Positions 25,949 through 34,968 of a stretch of DNA of 52,141 bases are shown one piece after another. How positions within the stretch are numbered: the stretch's first letter is position 1; every line of letters begins with the position of its first letter. The notes beneath the pieces are model-generated. The model saw nothing but the letters and a program-made list of their open reading frames with translations. It did not search any database and was not told the origin of the DNA. Source of the DNA: Prolixibacteraceae bacterium (GTDB taxonomy: Bacteria; Bacteroidota; Bacteroidia; Bacteroidales; Prolixibacteraceae). A program made the translations under genes and the position numbers. The DNA lies in NCBI GenBank assembly GCA_021740385.1, contig JAIOZY010000040.1, positions 1 to 52,141 on the forward strand, read 5' to 3'.

Positions 25949-27181
25949 TCATATTTCTTTAATGTCCTTTCCATTTTTCCATACTTTTTGGGGTTTCAGT
26001 TTTCCCTGACGGTATATTATTTCTTTATAATCAGTTGTATTGAATGCTGCAATATCGGCAATATTTCCCTTTTTCAATATGCCCCGGTCGGTTAATTTCA
26101 GTGCTCGGGCAGCCCTGCAGGTTATGCCTGCCAGTGTTTCGGCTATTGTGAGTTTTTCGTAAACACCAAGCAGAGCAGCTTGTAACAGCAAGTCACCCAT
26201 GGGAGCTGAGCCCGGGTTCCAGTCGGATGCAATGGCCATGCAGCAACCGGCGTCGAGCAATTTACGGGCCGGGGCAAAGGGTATGCCCAATCCGATTGAG
26301 GCACCCGGCAACACGGTTGTTACCACGTTGCTTTTCCCCAACAGTTGAATTGTATCGTCATCCGATGCTTCGAGGTGATCGACGCTGAGGGCATTTAAGC
26401 TGATAGCCGTTTGGCTGCCCCCCAATGTAAACTGATCGCCGTGAACGACAACGTCGAAACCCATCGTTTGTGCTTTTGAGATATAGTTCCGGGCGTCGGT
26501 TGTATTAAATGCAGAATTTTCGATGAAGATGTCAACGCGTTTTGAAAGCTTTTTTTCCCAAACAACCGGAAGAAGTCCTTTAGCCATTTTTTCAAGGTAA
26601 TCACCGGGGCTTCCCTCAAAATCGTTGGGGCAAATGTGGGCTGCCAGGCAGGTTGGGATAAGGTCGGTCGGTGTATTGGCACCGTTGATTGCCCGGAGCA
26701 TTTTCAGTTCATCGTCTACCGTGAGCCCGTAACCGCTTTTAACTTCAATGGTTGTTACGCCATCGTTCAACATTTGATTGGCATGGTTGGTTGTTGTTTT
26801 TGCCAATTCTTCCATTGATGCTTTTCGTGTATGTTGCACCGTGCTCCAAATGCCCCCTCCCGATCGGGCAATTTCGAGGTACGATTTACCCGACAAACGT
26901 AAGGCATAGTCGTTGGTGCGTGATCCGGCCCAGCATATGTGTGTATGTGCATCGATGAAACCGGGGAGGGCAACCATGGGTACATCGATTTTTTCAATTT
27001 CTACATTTTGTTTATTTACTTTTGATTGAAGTTTACTGAAATCATCAATTTCAAAAATTATCCCGTTTTCTGTCAGTATACCAGCATTGTGAATAATTTC
27101 AATTTCTGAATCGGATATTTTTCCGCCAGATGAAAGATTATCCATAGTAAGTAGTTGATAAAACGGCCCGATCAGTTTCAT
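25949..27181 (-). CDS. hutI: Imidazolonepropionase
   Basis: A 410-residue amidohydrolase-superfamily enzyme that hydrolyses 4-imidazolone-5-propanoate to N-formimino-L-glutamate, the third step of histidine degradation. The metal-binding motif PGFIDAHTHICWAG places His79 and His81 at the N-terminal metal site. Further family segments are KSGYGLTVDDELKML, VVHGDQF and ASDWNPGSAPMGDLL. Length and domain layout are normal. It sits 10 bp downstream of hutU, in the same direction, consistent with one transcript. Confidence 0.96.
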   Translation of the reverse strand: MKLIGPFYQLLTMDNLSSGGKISDSEIEIIHNAGILTENGIIFEIDDFSKLQSKVNKQNVEIEKIDVPMVALPGFIDAHTHICWAGSRTNDYALRLSGKSYLEIARSGGGIWSTVQHTRKASMEELAKTTTNHANQMLNDGVTTIEVKSGYGLTVDDELKMLRAINGANTPTDLIPTCLAAHICPNDFEGSPGDYLEKMAKGLLPVVWEKKLSKRVDIFIENSAFNTTDARNYISKAQTMGFDVVVHGDQFTLGGSQTAISLNALSVDHLEASDDDTIQLLGKSNVVTTVLPGASIGLGIPFAPARKLLDAGCCMAIASDWNPGSAPMGDLLLQAALLGVYEKLTIAETLAGITCRAARALKLTDRGILKKGNIADIAAFNTTDYKEIIYRQGKLKPQKVWKNGKDIKEI

Positions 27182-27191
27182 TTAAATGATT

Positions 27192-28862
27192 TTAAAAGTC
27201 CAGTTTAAATTTATCGATGTTGTTAATTGCTATGGCATAACCGGCATCGGCGTGTCGGTAAATGCCCAGTGCCGGGTCGTTGTGTAGCACTTGTTTTATA
27301 TTTTGTGCGGCCTGTTCGGTGCCATCGGCCAGGATAACCATACCGGCATGTTGCGAAAAGCCCATGCCAACGCCACCGCCGTGGTGGAACGAAACCCATG
27401 TTGCCCCACCGGCAGTGTTGGCCATTAAATTGAGCAAAGGCCAGTCGGAAACGGCATCGCTCCCGTCGAGCATGCCCTCGGTTTCGCGGTTGGGCGATGC
27501 AACGGAGCCGCAATCGAGATGGTCGCGCCCGATAACAATTGGAGCTTTAAGTTTTCCGGTTTTAACCAGATCATTAAAAAGCAACCCTGCTTTTTCGCGT
27601 TCGCCATAACCCAACCAGCAAATGCGGCTGGGCAATCCCTGGAACGTTACCTTTTTCTGTGCGTGCGATAACCAGTTTGCCAGATGTGTGTTTTCAGGGA
27701 ATGCATCAATCAAAGCCTGGTCGGTTGTGTAAATATCTTCGGCTTCGCCCGATAATGCCACCCATCTAAAGGGACCTTTGCCATCGCAAAAAAGCGGACG
27801 GATAAACTCAGGCACGAATCCCTGATAATCGAAAGCGTGTTTCTCGCCGCCCTGGCGTGCCATTTCGCGTAAGTTATTTCCGTAATCGAATACAATGCTT
27901 CCACGTTCTTTCATTTTCAGCATAAAACCCACGTGGCGGGCCATGCTTTTAATGGCCAGTTGCTTGTGTGCCTCGGGATCGGATTGTCTCAGTTCTATTG
28001 CTTCGTCGTACGTTAAACCGTTGGGTACATAGCCGTTAATGGGGTCGTGTGCAGATGTTTGATCGGTTACAATATCGGGGATAATGTTGTCGGCAAGGAG
28101 TTTTTTTAGTGTATCGCCAATGTCTGCTACCAATCCTACCGAAATTGCATATCCTTTTTCTTTTGCCTCATGTACCCATGTTTTGGCCTGTTCGTAATCG
28201 GCTGTTAAACGGTCGATGTACTTGGTGTGCAGGCGTTTTTCTATCCGCTCGGGGTTAATGTCAACGCCCAGGAAACATGCACCGGCCATGGTGGCTGCAA
28301 GAGGCTGTGCTCCACCCATGCCCCCAAGTCCGCCTGAAACGATGAGTTTATGTTGCAGGCTACCGTTGAAATATTTTTTCCCACATTCAATAAATGTTTC
28401 GTAGGTTCCCTGTAGTATTCCCTGTGTGCCGATATATATCCAGCTTCCGGCTGTCATTTGCCCGAACATCATTAAGCCATTTTCCCGTAGTTTGTTGAAG
28501 TGGTCCCAGGTTGCCCAAAAGGGCACCAGGTTGCTGTTGGCAATTAAAACGCGGGGTGCGTGTGGGTGCGAACGTATAAGGCCAACCGGTTTTCCCGACT
28601 GAACAAGGAGACTGTGGTTTTCATCAAGTTCGAGCAGTATTTCAATGATCTTTTTTACGGCTTCTTCGTTGCGTGCAGCCTGTCCGGTTCCACCATAAAC
28701 AATAAGGTTTGCAGGGTCTTCGGCAACCTGGTGGTCGAGGTTGTTCAGCAGCATGCGTAATGGTGCCTCCGTTTGCCACGATTTGGCATGAAGCTGATTT
28801 CCTTTCGGCGCTTTGTAATTGGGATGCGCAGCGTATTTTTTAATAAATTCCGAATAGTTCAT
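27192..28862 (-). CDS. hutU: Urocanate hydratase (urocanase)
   Basis: About 556 residues. It converts urocanate to imidazolonepropionate using tightly bound NAD. Visible family features are the NAD-binding stretch [19 protein letters not shown] and the active-site region [17 protein letters not shown] with its catalytic Cys. Starts at 28871 (MRTMNYSEF) and 28862 (MNYSEF) are both possible; either way the gene begins inside the end of hutH, overlapping by 32 or 23 bp in another frame. The overlap points to translational coupling of the first two pathway enzymes. Confidence 0.96.
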   Translation of the reverse strand: MNYSEFIKKYAAHPNYKAPKGNQLHAKSWQTEAPLRMLLNNLDHQVAEDPANLIVYGGTGQAARNEEAVKKIIEILLELDENHSLLVQSGKPVGLIRSHPHAPRVLIANSNLVPFWATWDHFNKLRENGLMMFGQMTAGSWIYIGTQGILQGTYETFIECGKKYFNGSLQHKLIVSGGLGGMGGAQPLAATMAGACFLGVDINPERIEKRLHTKYIDRLTADYEQAKTWVHEAKEKGYAISVGLVADIGDTLKKLLADNIIPDIVTDQTSAHDPINGYVPNGLTYDEAIELRQSDPEAHKQLAIKSMARHVGFMLKMKERGSIVFDYGNNLREMARQGGEKHAFDYQGFVPEFIRPLFCDGKGPFRWVALSGEAEDIYTTDQALIDAFPENTHLANWLSHAQKKVTFQGLPSRICWLGYGEREKAGLLFNDLVKTGKLKAPIVIGRDHLDCGSVASPNRETEGMLDGSDAVSDWPLLNLMANTAGGATWVSFHHGGGVGMGFSQHAGMVILADGTEQAAQNIKQVLHNDPALGIYRHADAGYAIAINNIDKFKLDF

Positions 28863-30414
28863 GGTTCTCATTTTTAAAGTTTATACCGATTTTTGCCGCA
28901 TAATTGTTTAAAAGCGCGGTAATTTCTTTTGTCCTGATAATGGACAGGGCTTTGTCGATATCGGGATAAAACAGCCGGTCGTTATCGGCAAATTTTATTT
29001 TTGAACGTATGAAGTCATGGCATTTATTAATCAGGATACCTGATTTTAAAGGTTTCCTAAAATCAAAACCCTGAGAGGCGGTTAAGAGTTCAATTGCCAC
29101 TATTTTTTCAAGGTTTTCGATAATTTGAAGCGTTTTGCGGCCGCTTACCGATCCCATACTCACGTGGTCTTCCTGTCCCAGCGAAGTGGGAATGCTATCG
29201 GCGCTGGCCGGAAAGCATAGCGATTTGTTTTCACTAACCAATGAAGCGCTGGTATACTGAAGGATCATAAACCCGGAATTGAGCCCGGTTTTTTTCATCA
29301 GGAGTTTGGGCAGGCCGGGAATGGTTTCGGTTAGTGAAAGATAAATACGCCGGTCGGATATATTCCCGATTTCGGCCGCAGCCAATGCTGCATAATCCAT
29401 GGGCAGAGCTATTGGTTGCCCGTGGAAGTTTCCGCCGGTTACAATTTTATCTTCATTAAATACAATCGGGTTATCGGTTACCGAGTTCATTTCAATTTCG
29501 GCCATCTCTTTCAGGTGGAGCCAGGCATCGCGCGATGCCCCGTGTACCTGGGGGATGCAGCGGAGCGAGTAGGGATCTTGTACCCGGTGACAGTTTTCAT
29601 GCGACTTCACAATTTCAGAATCTTTTAACAACGTTCTGATTCTTTCGGCTACATATTGATTACCGGGATATGGCCTGAGTTTGTTGAGCTCTGTATCAAA
29701 ACTTTTTACCGATCCCATCATGGCTTCCAGATTCATAGCGGCAATAATGTCGGCATGGTCGAGGCAATTTTGCAGCTTATCGAGAATAGCAATGGCATGT
29801 GCAAGCATGAATTGGGTTCCGTTTATCAGGGCAAGACCTTCTTTGGGACCCAGTTCAAGCGGTTTAAGGTTGTATGTTTCCAGTACTTCAGCAGCCGTAA
29901 GTTCTTTGCCTTTGTGGTACACTTTTCCTAAACCGATCAAGGGTAAAAAAAGGTGGGCAAGGGGAGCTAAATCGCCCGATGCACCAACCGAACCCTGGCT
30001 TGGCACAATTGGGATAATGTCGTGATTGACATGCCAGATAATCCGTTCGAGGGTTTTTACCGATATGCCCGAAAAACCTTTCGCCAGCGAATGTACTTTT
30101 AGTATCATCATGAGTTTGGCAATTTCGGCACTTACCGGTTCGCCAACACCTACGCTGTGGCTCATTAATAAATTGTATTGAAGTTTTTTGGTGTCGTTTT
30201 CATTAATAAGTGTTGTGCATAACGGGCCAAAGCCCGTGTTAATGCCATATACAATCTTTTGCTTTTTTACGATATTTTCAATAGCCGACCTGTTTTGTTG
30301 GATTTTTTTAAGGGCGGTTTTGCTGATTATGCCCTTTGTTTTATGCTTGGATATATCGAGAGCTATGCCGGCACTCAGTTTGTCTTCGCCGTAATGAAAA
30401 ATTTTAATGCTCAT
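28840..30414 (-). CDS. hutH: Histidine ammonia-lyase (histidase)
   Basis: A 524-residue enzyme that eliminates ammonia from L-histidine to give trans-urocanate. The triad that forms the self-made MIO electrophile is clear at Ala145-Ser146-Gly147 in [14 protein letters not shown]. The conserved YGINTGFG lies at about 56-63, and SVTDNPIVF and QEDHVSMGS appear later. Its 3' end overlaps the hutU start. It is the first gene of the hut operon; no regulator such as HutC is adjacent. The upstream 165 bp holds no clear TAnnTTTG promoter on this strand. Confidence 0.96.
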   Translation of the reverse strand: MSIKIFHYGEDKLSAGIALDISKHKTKGIISKTALKKIQQNRSAIENIVKKQKIVYGINTGFGPLCTTLINENDTKKLQYNLLMSHSVGVGEPVSAEIAKLMMILKVHSLAKGFSGISVKTLERIIWHVNHDIIPIVPSQGSVGASGDLAPLAHLFLPLIGLGKVYHKGKELTAAEVLETYNLKPLELGPKEGLALINGTQFMLAHAIAILDKLQNCLDHADIIAAMNLEAMMGSVKSFDTELNKLRPYPGNQYVAERIRTLLKDSEIVKSHENCHRVQDPYSLRCIPQVHGASRDAWLHLKEMAEIEMNSVTDNPIVFNEDKIVTGGNFHGQPIALPMDYAALAAAEIGNISDRRIYLSLTETIPGLPKLLMKKTGLNSGFMILQYTSASLVSENKSLCFPASADSIPTSLGQEDHVSMGSVSGRKTLQIIENLEKIVAIELLTASQGFDFRKPLKSGILINKCHDFIRSKIKFADNDRLFYPDIDKALSIIRTKEITALLNNYAAKIGINFKNENHELFGIY

Positions 30415-30580
30415 TTTGTTTTAATTTAGGATAATAAAATTACGTTTTAATGCAGACGTTTGGAATGATAAATGTTAGTGGAATATCTAAGGTTTTTTTA
30501 CCCAAAAGGGATCGGAAAGGTTATGCTAAATATTAGTGTGGGGATTCCGGTATTAATTATATTCTTCAGAAAAACAGAGA

Positions 30581-30729
30581 TTAATACCTTAAAATTTCGT
30601 TAAGGGTGTTTTTAATTAAAACAAGTTGTTCAGTACATTTCCACTAATTATTACGGCTGGTCTAAGGCCTTTTTGTTCACTTCCTTTTACCGGATTAAGA
30701 TTGACGAGCCAAATCTCTTTTTGCTTCAT
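30581..30729 (-). pseudogene. Decayed MazF/PemK-type toxin with internal deletion
   Basis: From the ATG at 30729 the frame reads MKQKEIWLVNLNP, then KGSEQKGLRPAVIISG, which is the MazF/PemK N-terminus, and stops after 37 codons at 30616. In a shifted frame just beyond lies IKNTLNEILRY followed by TAA at 30581, which matches the usual C-terminal helix of the family. About 60 central codons, including the catalytic Ser/Thr region, are missing. The ATG overlaps the TGA of the upstream antitoxin remnant, as in intact mazEF pairs. An active endoribonuclease is not expected. Confidence 0.7.
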
Positions 30730-30935
30730 TGTTCAATTTGTTTAAGATAGTCTTCCATCCCTTCTTCTGCAATGTCTACTATTGAAATGTCATCTGCATT
30801 TTTCTTATACGACTTAATATATTCTGCACAGTTAAGTTGGTCTAAGTATATGCGAAGCGCTTTTTCAATGATTTTATTTTTAATAAATAAATATAAAATA
30901 TAAATATATGAATATTTTTCAAAGAAGGCAATCAT
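30726..30935 (-). pseudogene. Truncated ribbon-helix-helix-type antitoxin of the decayed MazF module
   Basis: The readable remainder includes NKIIEKALRIYLDQL, typical of the second part of an RHH antitoxin DNA-binding domain, and a C-terminal AEEGMEDYLKQIEQ. The expected first beta-strand and helix are missing. Reading upstream runs into the A/T-rich tail of the aroC terminator, and the first available ATG (30935) lies within it. The module therefore appears cut at the 5' end of the antitoxin as well as inside the toxin. Confidence 0.6.
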
Positions 30936-30936
30936 G

Positions 30937-30962
30937 AAAAAACCCGGGGGAACCCGGGTTAA
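30937..30962 (-). terminator. Rho-independent terminator of slyD-aroC
   Basis: AACCCGGG (30941-30948) pairs with CCCGGGTT (30953-30960) around a GGAA loop. It is followed on the minus strand by six Ts and starts about 7 bp after the aroC stop codon. Confidence 0.9.
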
Positions 30963-30966
30963 ATGC

Positions 30967-32040
30967 TTATAATTTTGCTGTTTTGTTTTGCAGGTAATGA
31001 TCGGCCAAAACCATTGCTGCCATTGCTTCAACAATGGGAACTGCACGTGGCAGTACGCAGGGGTCGTGCCGCCCTTTGGGGTTTATGGTGGTTTCGTTTA
31101 ACTTTTTGTCAATAGTTTTTTGTTCCCTCAGAAGGGTGGCAATGGGTTTAAAGGCAACATTGAAATAAATGTCCTGCCCGTTTGAAATGCCTCCCTGTAT
31201 GCCACCCGAGTGATTTGTTGCAGTTGAAACCTTTCCATCGGTATTAACAAAAACATCGTTGTGTTCCGAACCGTACATTTTGGTGCCTTCAAACCCCGAG
31301 CCGTATTCAAATCCTTTCACGGCATTTATGCCCAGCATGGCAAATCCGAGGTCGGCGTGCAGTTTATTAAACACGGGGGATCCCCAGCCTGTGGGCACGC
31401 CTTTTGCCACGCATTGAATTGTTCCGCCCAGTGTGTCGTGGTTGCGGCCGGCTTCTTCTATCAGGGCAATCATTTTTGTGGCGGTTTCCTTATCAGGGCA
31501 ACGAACAATGTTTTCTTCGGTTTTTGATAAATCGAGTTCCTGATAGAGTTTGTTAACGGATATTTTACCAACGCTGTTTACAAAAGCATTTATGGTTATG
31601 CCAAACTGTTGAAGCAGTTGTTTGGCAATGGCGCCGGCCACAACCCGGGCAATGGTTTCGCGGGCCGACGAACGCCCACCCCCACGGTGGTCGCGTATGC
31701 CATACTTTTTATTGTAAGTATAATCGGCATGCGATGGCCGGAATACATCTTTCAGGTTGTTGTAATCGCCCGATTTGTGGTCTTTATTCCTGATTATGAA
31801 TCCGATTGGAGTGCCGGTTGTTGTTCCTTCAAAAACCCCCGAAAGTAATTCCACGGTATCCGATTCGTTGCGTTGGGTTGTAATTTTCGACTGCCCGGGT
31901 TTTCGCCGGTCGAGTTCGTACTGGATTTTCCCGGTATCGATGCTCAGGCCGGCAGGGCAACCGTCAATAATTCCTCCAATAGCAGCACCGTGCGATTCGC
32001 CAAACGACGTTAACCTGAAAAGTGTACCAAAACTGTTCAT
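30967..32040 (-). CDS. aroC: Chorismate synthase
   Basis: A 357-residue enzyme catalysing the last shikimate-pathway step, trans-elimination of phosphate from EPSP to give chorismate, with reduced FMN as cofactor. All three family signatures are present: [10 protein letters not shown] at 14-23, [16 protein letters not shown] at about 116-131, and [21 protein letters not shown] near the C-terminus. Length is typical. The gene starts 17 bp after the FKBP gene on the same strand and ends at a strong terminator. Confidence 0.98.
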   Translation of the reverse strand: MNSFGTLFRLTSFGESHGAAIGGIIDGCPAGLSIDTGKIQYELDRRKPGQSKITTQRNESDTVELLSGVFEGTTTGTPIGFIIRNKDHKSGDYNNLKDVFRPSHADYTYNKKYGIRDHRGGGRSSARETIARVVAGAIAKQLLQQFGITINAFVNSVGKISVNKLYQELDLSKTEENIVRCPDKETATKMIALIEEAGRNHDTLGGTIQCVAKGVPTGWGSPVFNKLHADLGFAMLGINAVKGFEYGSGFEGTKMYGSEHNDVFVNTDGKVSTATNHSGGIQGGISNGQDIYFNVAFKPIATLLREQKTIDKKLNETTINPKGRHDPCVLPRAVPIVEAMAAMVLADHYLQNKTAKL

Positions 32041-32057
32041 TGTATGATCATGCTATG

Positions 32058-32594
32058 TTATTCGCAATCTCCTGAACAACAGCCCGAATCGTCGTGATTT
32101 GAGCCGCAGCCGTTACATCCTGAAGGTGCCAGCTCTTCATCTGTAGCATCCCTTACTTCAATGATGTTGCCGGTAAAATGCAAATCGGTTCCGGCAAGCG
32201 GATGATTAAAATCCATGCGGATTTCATTTTCTTTTACTTCTAGCACAATGCCCATAAGGCGTTGGCCTGTTTGCGTTTGCATGGGTACCTGGGTTCCCGG
32301 TTTGAACCTTTCTTCGTCAAAAACCCCGTCAACCATAAATATGTTTTTTGGAAGGTTGACAATGGCCGATTCATCAACTTCACCATAGGCCTGGTTGGCA
32401 TTAAGCTTCATTTCAAAATCATCGCCTTGTTTTAGCCCGGAAAGGTTTGTTTCAAAAGCAGGTATCATTGTTCCTGTACCATAAACAAACTTTAACGGCG
32501 ATTCTTCGGTTGTTTGTTCAATAATGTTTCCTTCACTGTCATCGGTCCTGAGGGTATAGCTCAGGGTAACCATTTTATTTGCTTCAATTTGCAT
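32058..32594 (-). CDS. slyD: SlyD-like FKBP-type peptidyl-prolyl isomerase
   Basis: A 178-residue cytosolic protein with FKBP domain halves around residues 1-70 and 120-155, and an inserted-flap (IF) chaperone domain between them (about 70-120, with NAYGEVDESAIVNLP-type residues). This is the SlyD arrangement. The tail, CNGCGSNHDDSGCCSGDCE, is rich in Cys, His and Asp and should bind nickel or other metals, as SlyD tails do in nickel-enzyme maturation. It is the promoter-proximal gene of a two-gene unit with aroC. It could equally be annotated simply as an FKBP-type isomerase. Confidence 0.9.
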   Translation of the reverse strand: MQIEANKMVTLSYTLRTDDSEGNIIEQTTEESPLKFVYGTGTMIPAFETNLSGLKQGDDFEMKLNANQAYGEVDESAIVNLPKNIFMVDGVFDEERFKPGTQVPMQTQTGQRLMGIVLEVKENEIRMDFNHPLAGTDLHFTGNIIEVRDATDEELAPSGCNGCGSNHDDSGCCSGDCE

Positions 32595-32625
32595 AATTAA
32601 ATTTTATAAAATTTTCAGAAGTTGA

Positions 32626-32656
32626 CAAAGTTAACGAAATTGTTTTGCGGAACAAT
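32626..32656 (-). promoter_or_regulatory. Promoter of slyD-aroC
   Basis: On the minus strand TAACTTTG (32626-32633) exactly fits the Bacteroidota -7 element TAnnTTTG. A TTG (32653-32655) lies 19 nt upstream as the -33 element. The predicted leader before the ATG at 32594 is about 25 nt. Confidence 0.6.
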
Positions 32657-32848
32657 TAAATTGGGTGTTGAGGGTTAAATGATCTCGATTTCATAATAAA
32701 TTGTTGTGAAATTGTGCTACTTGAAAAAAAAACTTGATCTTTTTTGTTTATTAATTGTTTATGGCGTATTATTGCAGAGGAGTTACATTTTTTTTTCGAT
32801 CAAAAGTCAATTTCCAAAAATTATAATAATCAAACTTATCGATTTAAA

Positions 32849-32867
32849 ACCAGCTTTTTGTGCTGGT
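32849..32867 (+). other. Small leader hairpin before rho
   Basis: ACCAGC pairs with GCTGGT around a seven-base loop, 17 nt before the rho ATG. It could affect rho translation, as rho is often autoregulated, but no mechanism is shown by the sequence. The rest of the 290-bp region upstream of rho is A/T-rich without a clear promoter match. Confidence 0.35.
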
Positions 32868-32884
32868 CTCTAATTTAAATTACT

Positions 32885-34732
32885 ATGTACGATATTCTAG
32901 AGTTGAATAAAAAGCTTGTGTCCGAATTGCGCGACATAGCTAAAGGCTTGCAAATCAAGCGAGTGGAAAAATATAAAAAGGAAGAATTGGTTTATAAAAT
33001 CCTTGATGTTCAGGCTATTTTGGCATCAGAAGGTAAATTAAAGCCAAATAAAAGTGCTTCCAAAAATTCTCCGTCACCTTCGAAAGAGAAGAAAAAAGAG
33101 GATGATCAGAATGATCAGAAGGGAAAACGCAAGCGGACACGGATCATCAAAAACAAAGATCAAAAAGCCGAAAGGGTTGAATTACCAACTTATAAGCCAA
33201 AAGCCGAAAGTGGAGATGAAAAAACTGAGCCCGTAAACCAGGAAAAAGAAGAAAGTAAACCGGCCCAGGTTGCAAAACCTCAACTGAAAACGAAGGTAAA
33301 CAAACCCAAGAAAAAGGCAGAGAATGATCCACAGCATTCCCAAAACAAGGATTCATCGTTTTCGCAAGAGCCCGGAAAAGATAAAAAGGTAGTCTCGGCT
33401 GAAAAGAATAAAGGGCCCGAAAAACCAGTAAAAAAAGAAAAAGCGGAAGAGCAGCCAAAGCATGACAAGAATGAGCGAAAATCACATCATTCAAACCAGC
33501 ATGATAAAAATGACCACCAATCGGACAACAACTCCGGCAGCAACAACTATCAAAATCGCCCGTATTATAACAAAAAGGGACAGCTGCAGGAAAAAACAAT
33601 ATTCGACTTCGAGGGATTAATTACCAATACCGGCGTGCTTGAAATTATGCAGGACGGATATGGTTTCCTGCGCTCTTCTGATTACAATTACCTTAACTCG
33701 CCCGACGATATTTATGTGTCTCAGTCGCAAATAAAATTGTTTGGTTTAACTACCGGCGATACGGTTAAGGGAACGATTCGCCCGCCCAAAGAAGGTGAAA
33801 AATATTTCCCTTTAATAAAAGTGCTTGAAATTAACGGGCGCAATCCCGATTATGTTCGTGACCGGGTACCGTTCGACCATTTAACTCCCTTGTTTCCCGA
33901 AGAAAAATTCAACCTTACGGGAAGCGGTGTGAATTCGGTTTCGGCACGCATTGTTGATATGTTTGCACCCATTGGTAAGGGACAACGTGGTTTGATTGTG
34001 GCACAGCCCAAAACCGGTAAAACAGTGTTGCTGAAAGAAATTGCCAATGCCATTTCTGCCAACCATCCTGAAGTTTACATGATTGTACTGCTGATTGATG
34101 AACGCCCCGAAGAGGTTACCGATATGGCACGAAGTGTAAATGCAGAAGTGATTTCATCGACTTTTGACGAACCGGCCGACCGCCACGTTAAAATAGCCAA
34201 CATTGTTCTCGAAAAGGCCAAACGCCTTACTGAATGTGGCCACGATGTGGTGATACTTCTCGATTCGATTACCAGGCTTGCGCGGGCGTACAACACTGTT
34301 CAGCCAGCTTCGGGCAAGGTGCTTTCGGGTGGGGTGGATGCCAATGCGCTTCACAAACCCAAACGTTTCTTTGGTGCTGCACGTAATATCGAAGAGGGAG
34401 GTTCGTTAACCATTTTGGCAACGGCCCTTACCGAAACCGGTTCAAAAATGGATGATGTTATTTTTGAAGAATTCAAGGGAACCGGTAACATGGAATTGCA
34501 ACTCGACCGTAAGTTGTCGAACAAAAGGGTATTCCCCTCAGTTGATGTTAATCTTTCGAGTACACGACGTGAAGACTTGCTCATACACAAAGCCATGCTC
34601 GATAAAATCTGGATTTTACGTAATTACCTCGCCGATATGAATTCGGTAGAGGCAATGGAATTCCTGCGCGACAGGATTATTAAAACCGAGACAAACGAAG
34701 AGTTCATAATTTCGATGAACAGTGGCGCTTAG
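32885..34732 (+). CDS. rho: Transcription termination factor Rho with long disordered insert
   Basis: A 615-residue Rho, about 200 residues longer than the E. coli protein. The N-terminal SAP-like Rho_N domain covers 1-45. A highly charged low-complexity stretch (about 48-235, rich in Lys, Glu, Gln, Ser and Asn) follows, then the cold-shock-type RNA-binding domain (about 243-320, with [15 protein letters not shown]) and the hexameric ATPase. Walker A is AQPKTGKT at 373-380 and Walker B lies in [16 protein letters not shown]. It is an RNA-dependent helicase ending untranslated transcripts. Similar inserts occur in other Bacteroidota; in Bacteroides thetaiotaomicron the insert has been reported to drive phase separation. 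A strong terminator follows the gene. Confidence 0.97.
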   Translation: MYDILELNKKLVSELRDIAKGLQIKRVEKYKKEELVYKILDVQAILASEGKLKPNKSASKNSPSPSKEKKKEDDQNDQKGKRKRTRIIKNKDQKAERVELPTYKPKAESGDEKTEPVNQEKEESKPAQVAKPQLKTKVNKPKKKAENDPQHSQNKDSSFSQEPGKDKKVVSAEKNKGPEKPVKKEKAEEQPKHDKNERKSHHSNQHDKNDHQSDNNSGSNNYQNRPYYNKKGQLQEKTIFDFEGLITNTGVLEIMQDGYGFLRSSDYNYLNSPDDIYVSQSQIKLFGLTTGDTVKGTIRPPKEGEKYFPLIKVLEINGRNPDYVRDRVPFDHLTPLFPEEKFNLTGSGVNSVSARIVDMFAPIGKGQRGLIVAQPKTGKTVLLKEIANAISANHPEVYMIVLLIDERPEEVTDMARSVNAEVISSTFDEPADRHVKIANIVLEKAKRLTECGHDVVILLDSITRLARAYNTVQPASGKVLSGGVDANALHKPKRFFGAARNIEEGGSLTILATALTETGSKMDDVIFEEFKGTGNMELQLDRKLSNKRVFPSVDVNLSSTRREDLLIHKAMLDKIWILRNYLADMNSVEAMEFLRDRIIKTETNEEFIISMNSGA

Positions 34733-34767
34733 TCGGTTTAAATATTTACTATTATTATAAACGATAT

Positions 34768-34797
34768 AAAGCCCCGGTTAGCAACCGGGGCTTTTTT
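34768..34797 (+). terminator. Rho-independent terminator of rho
   Basis: AGCCCCGGTT pairs with AACCGGGGCT around a four-base loop and is followed by TTTTTT. It lies about 36 bp past the rho stop codon. Confidence 0.92.
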
Positions 34798-34931
34798 CTT
34801 GTTTAAGCCCGCTCTTTTGAAAATATACAACATATATCCGTTTTATTTTCCCCTTATTTTTTGTACATTAATTCATTCCAAATATTGGCAGTAACCGTTA
34901 ATGCTTTTCGTAATACTGATTTGCTATTTGC

Positions 34932-34939
34932 TATATTTG
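34932..34939 (+). promoter_or_regulatory. Putative promoter of the PEPCK-like gene
   Basis: TATATTTG is an exact TAnnTTTG -7 element, 29 nt before the ATG at 34969. A weak TTCG -33-like match is at 34907-34910 with 21-nt spacing. Confidence 0.45.
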
Positions 34940-34968
34940 AAATGATACTTTAACTAATTTTTACGGAT

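Noticed and set aside
33147-33599. A 150-codon frame antisense to rho
   Set aside because: It lies opposite the low-complexity Lys/Glu insert, giving a Phe/Leu/Cys-rich artefact.
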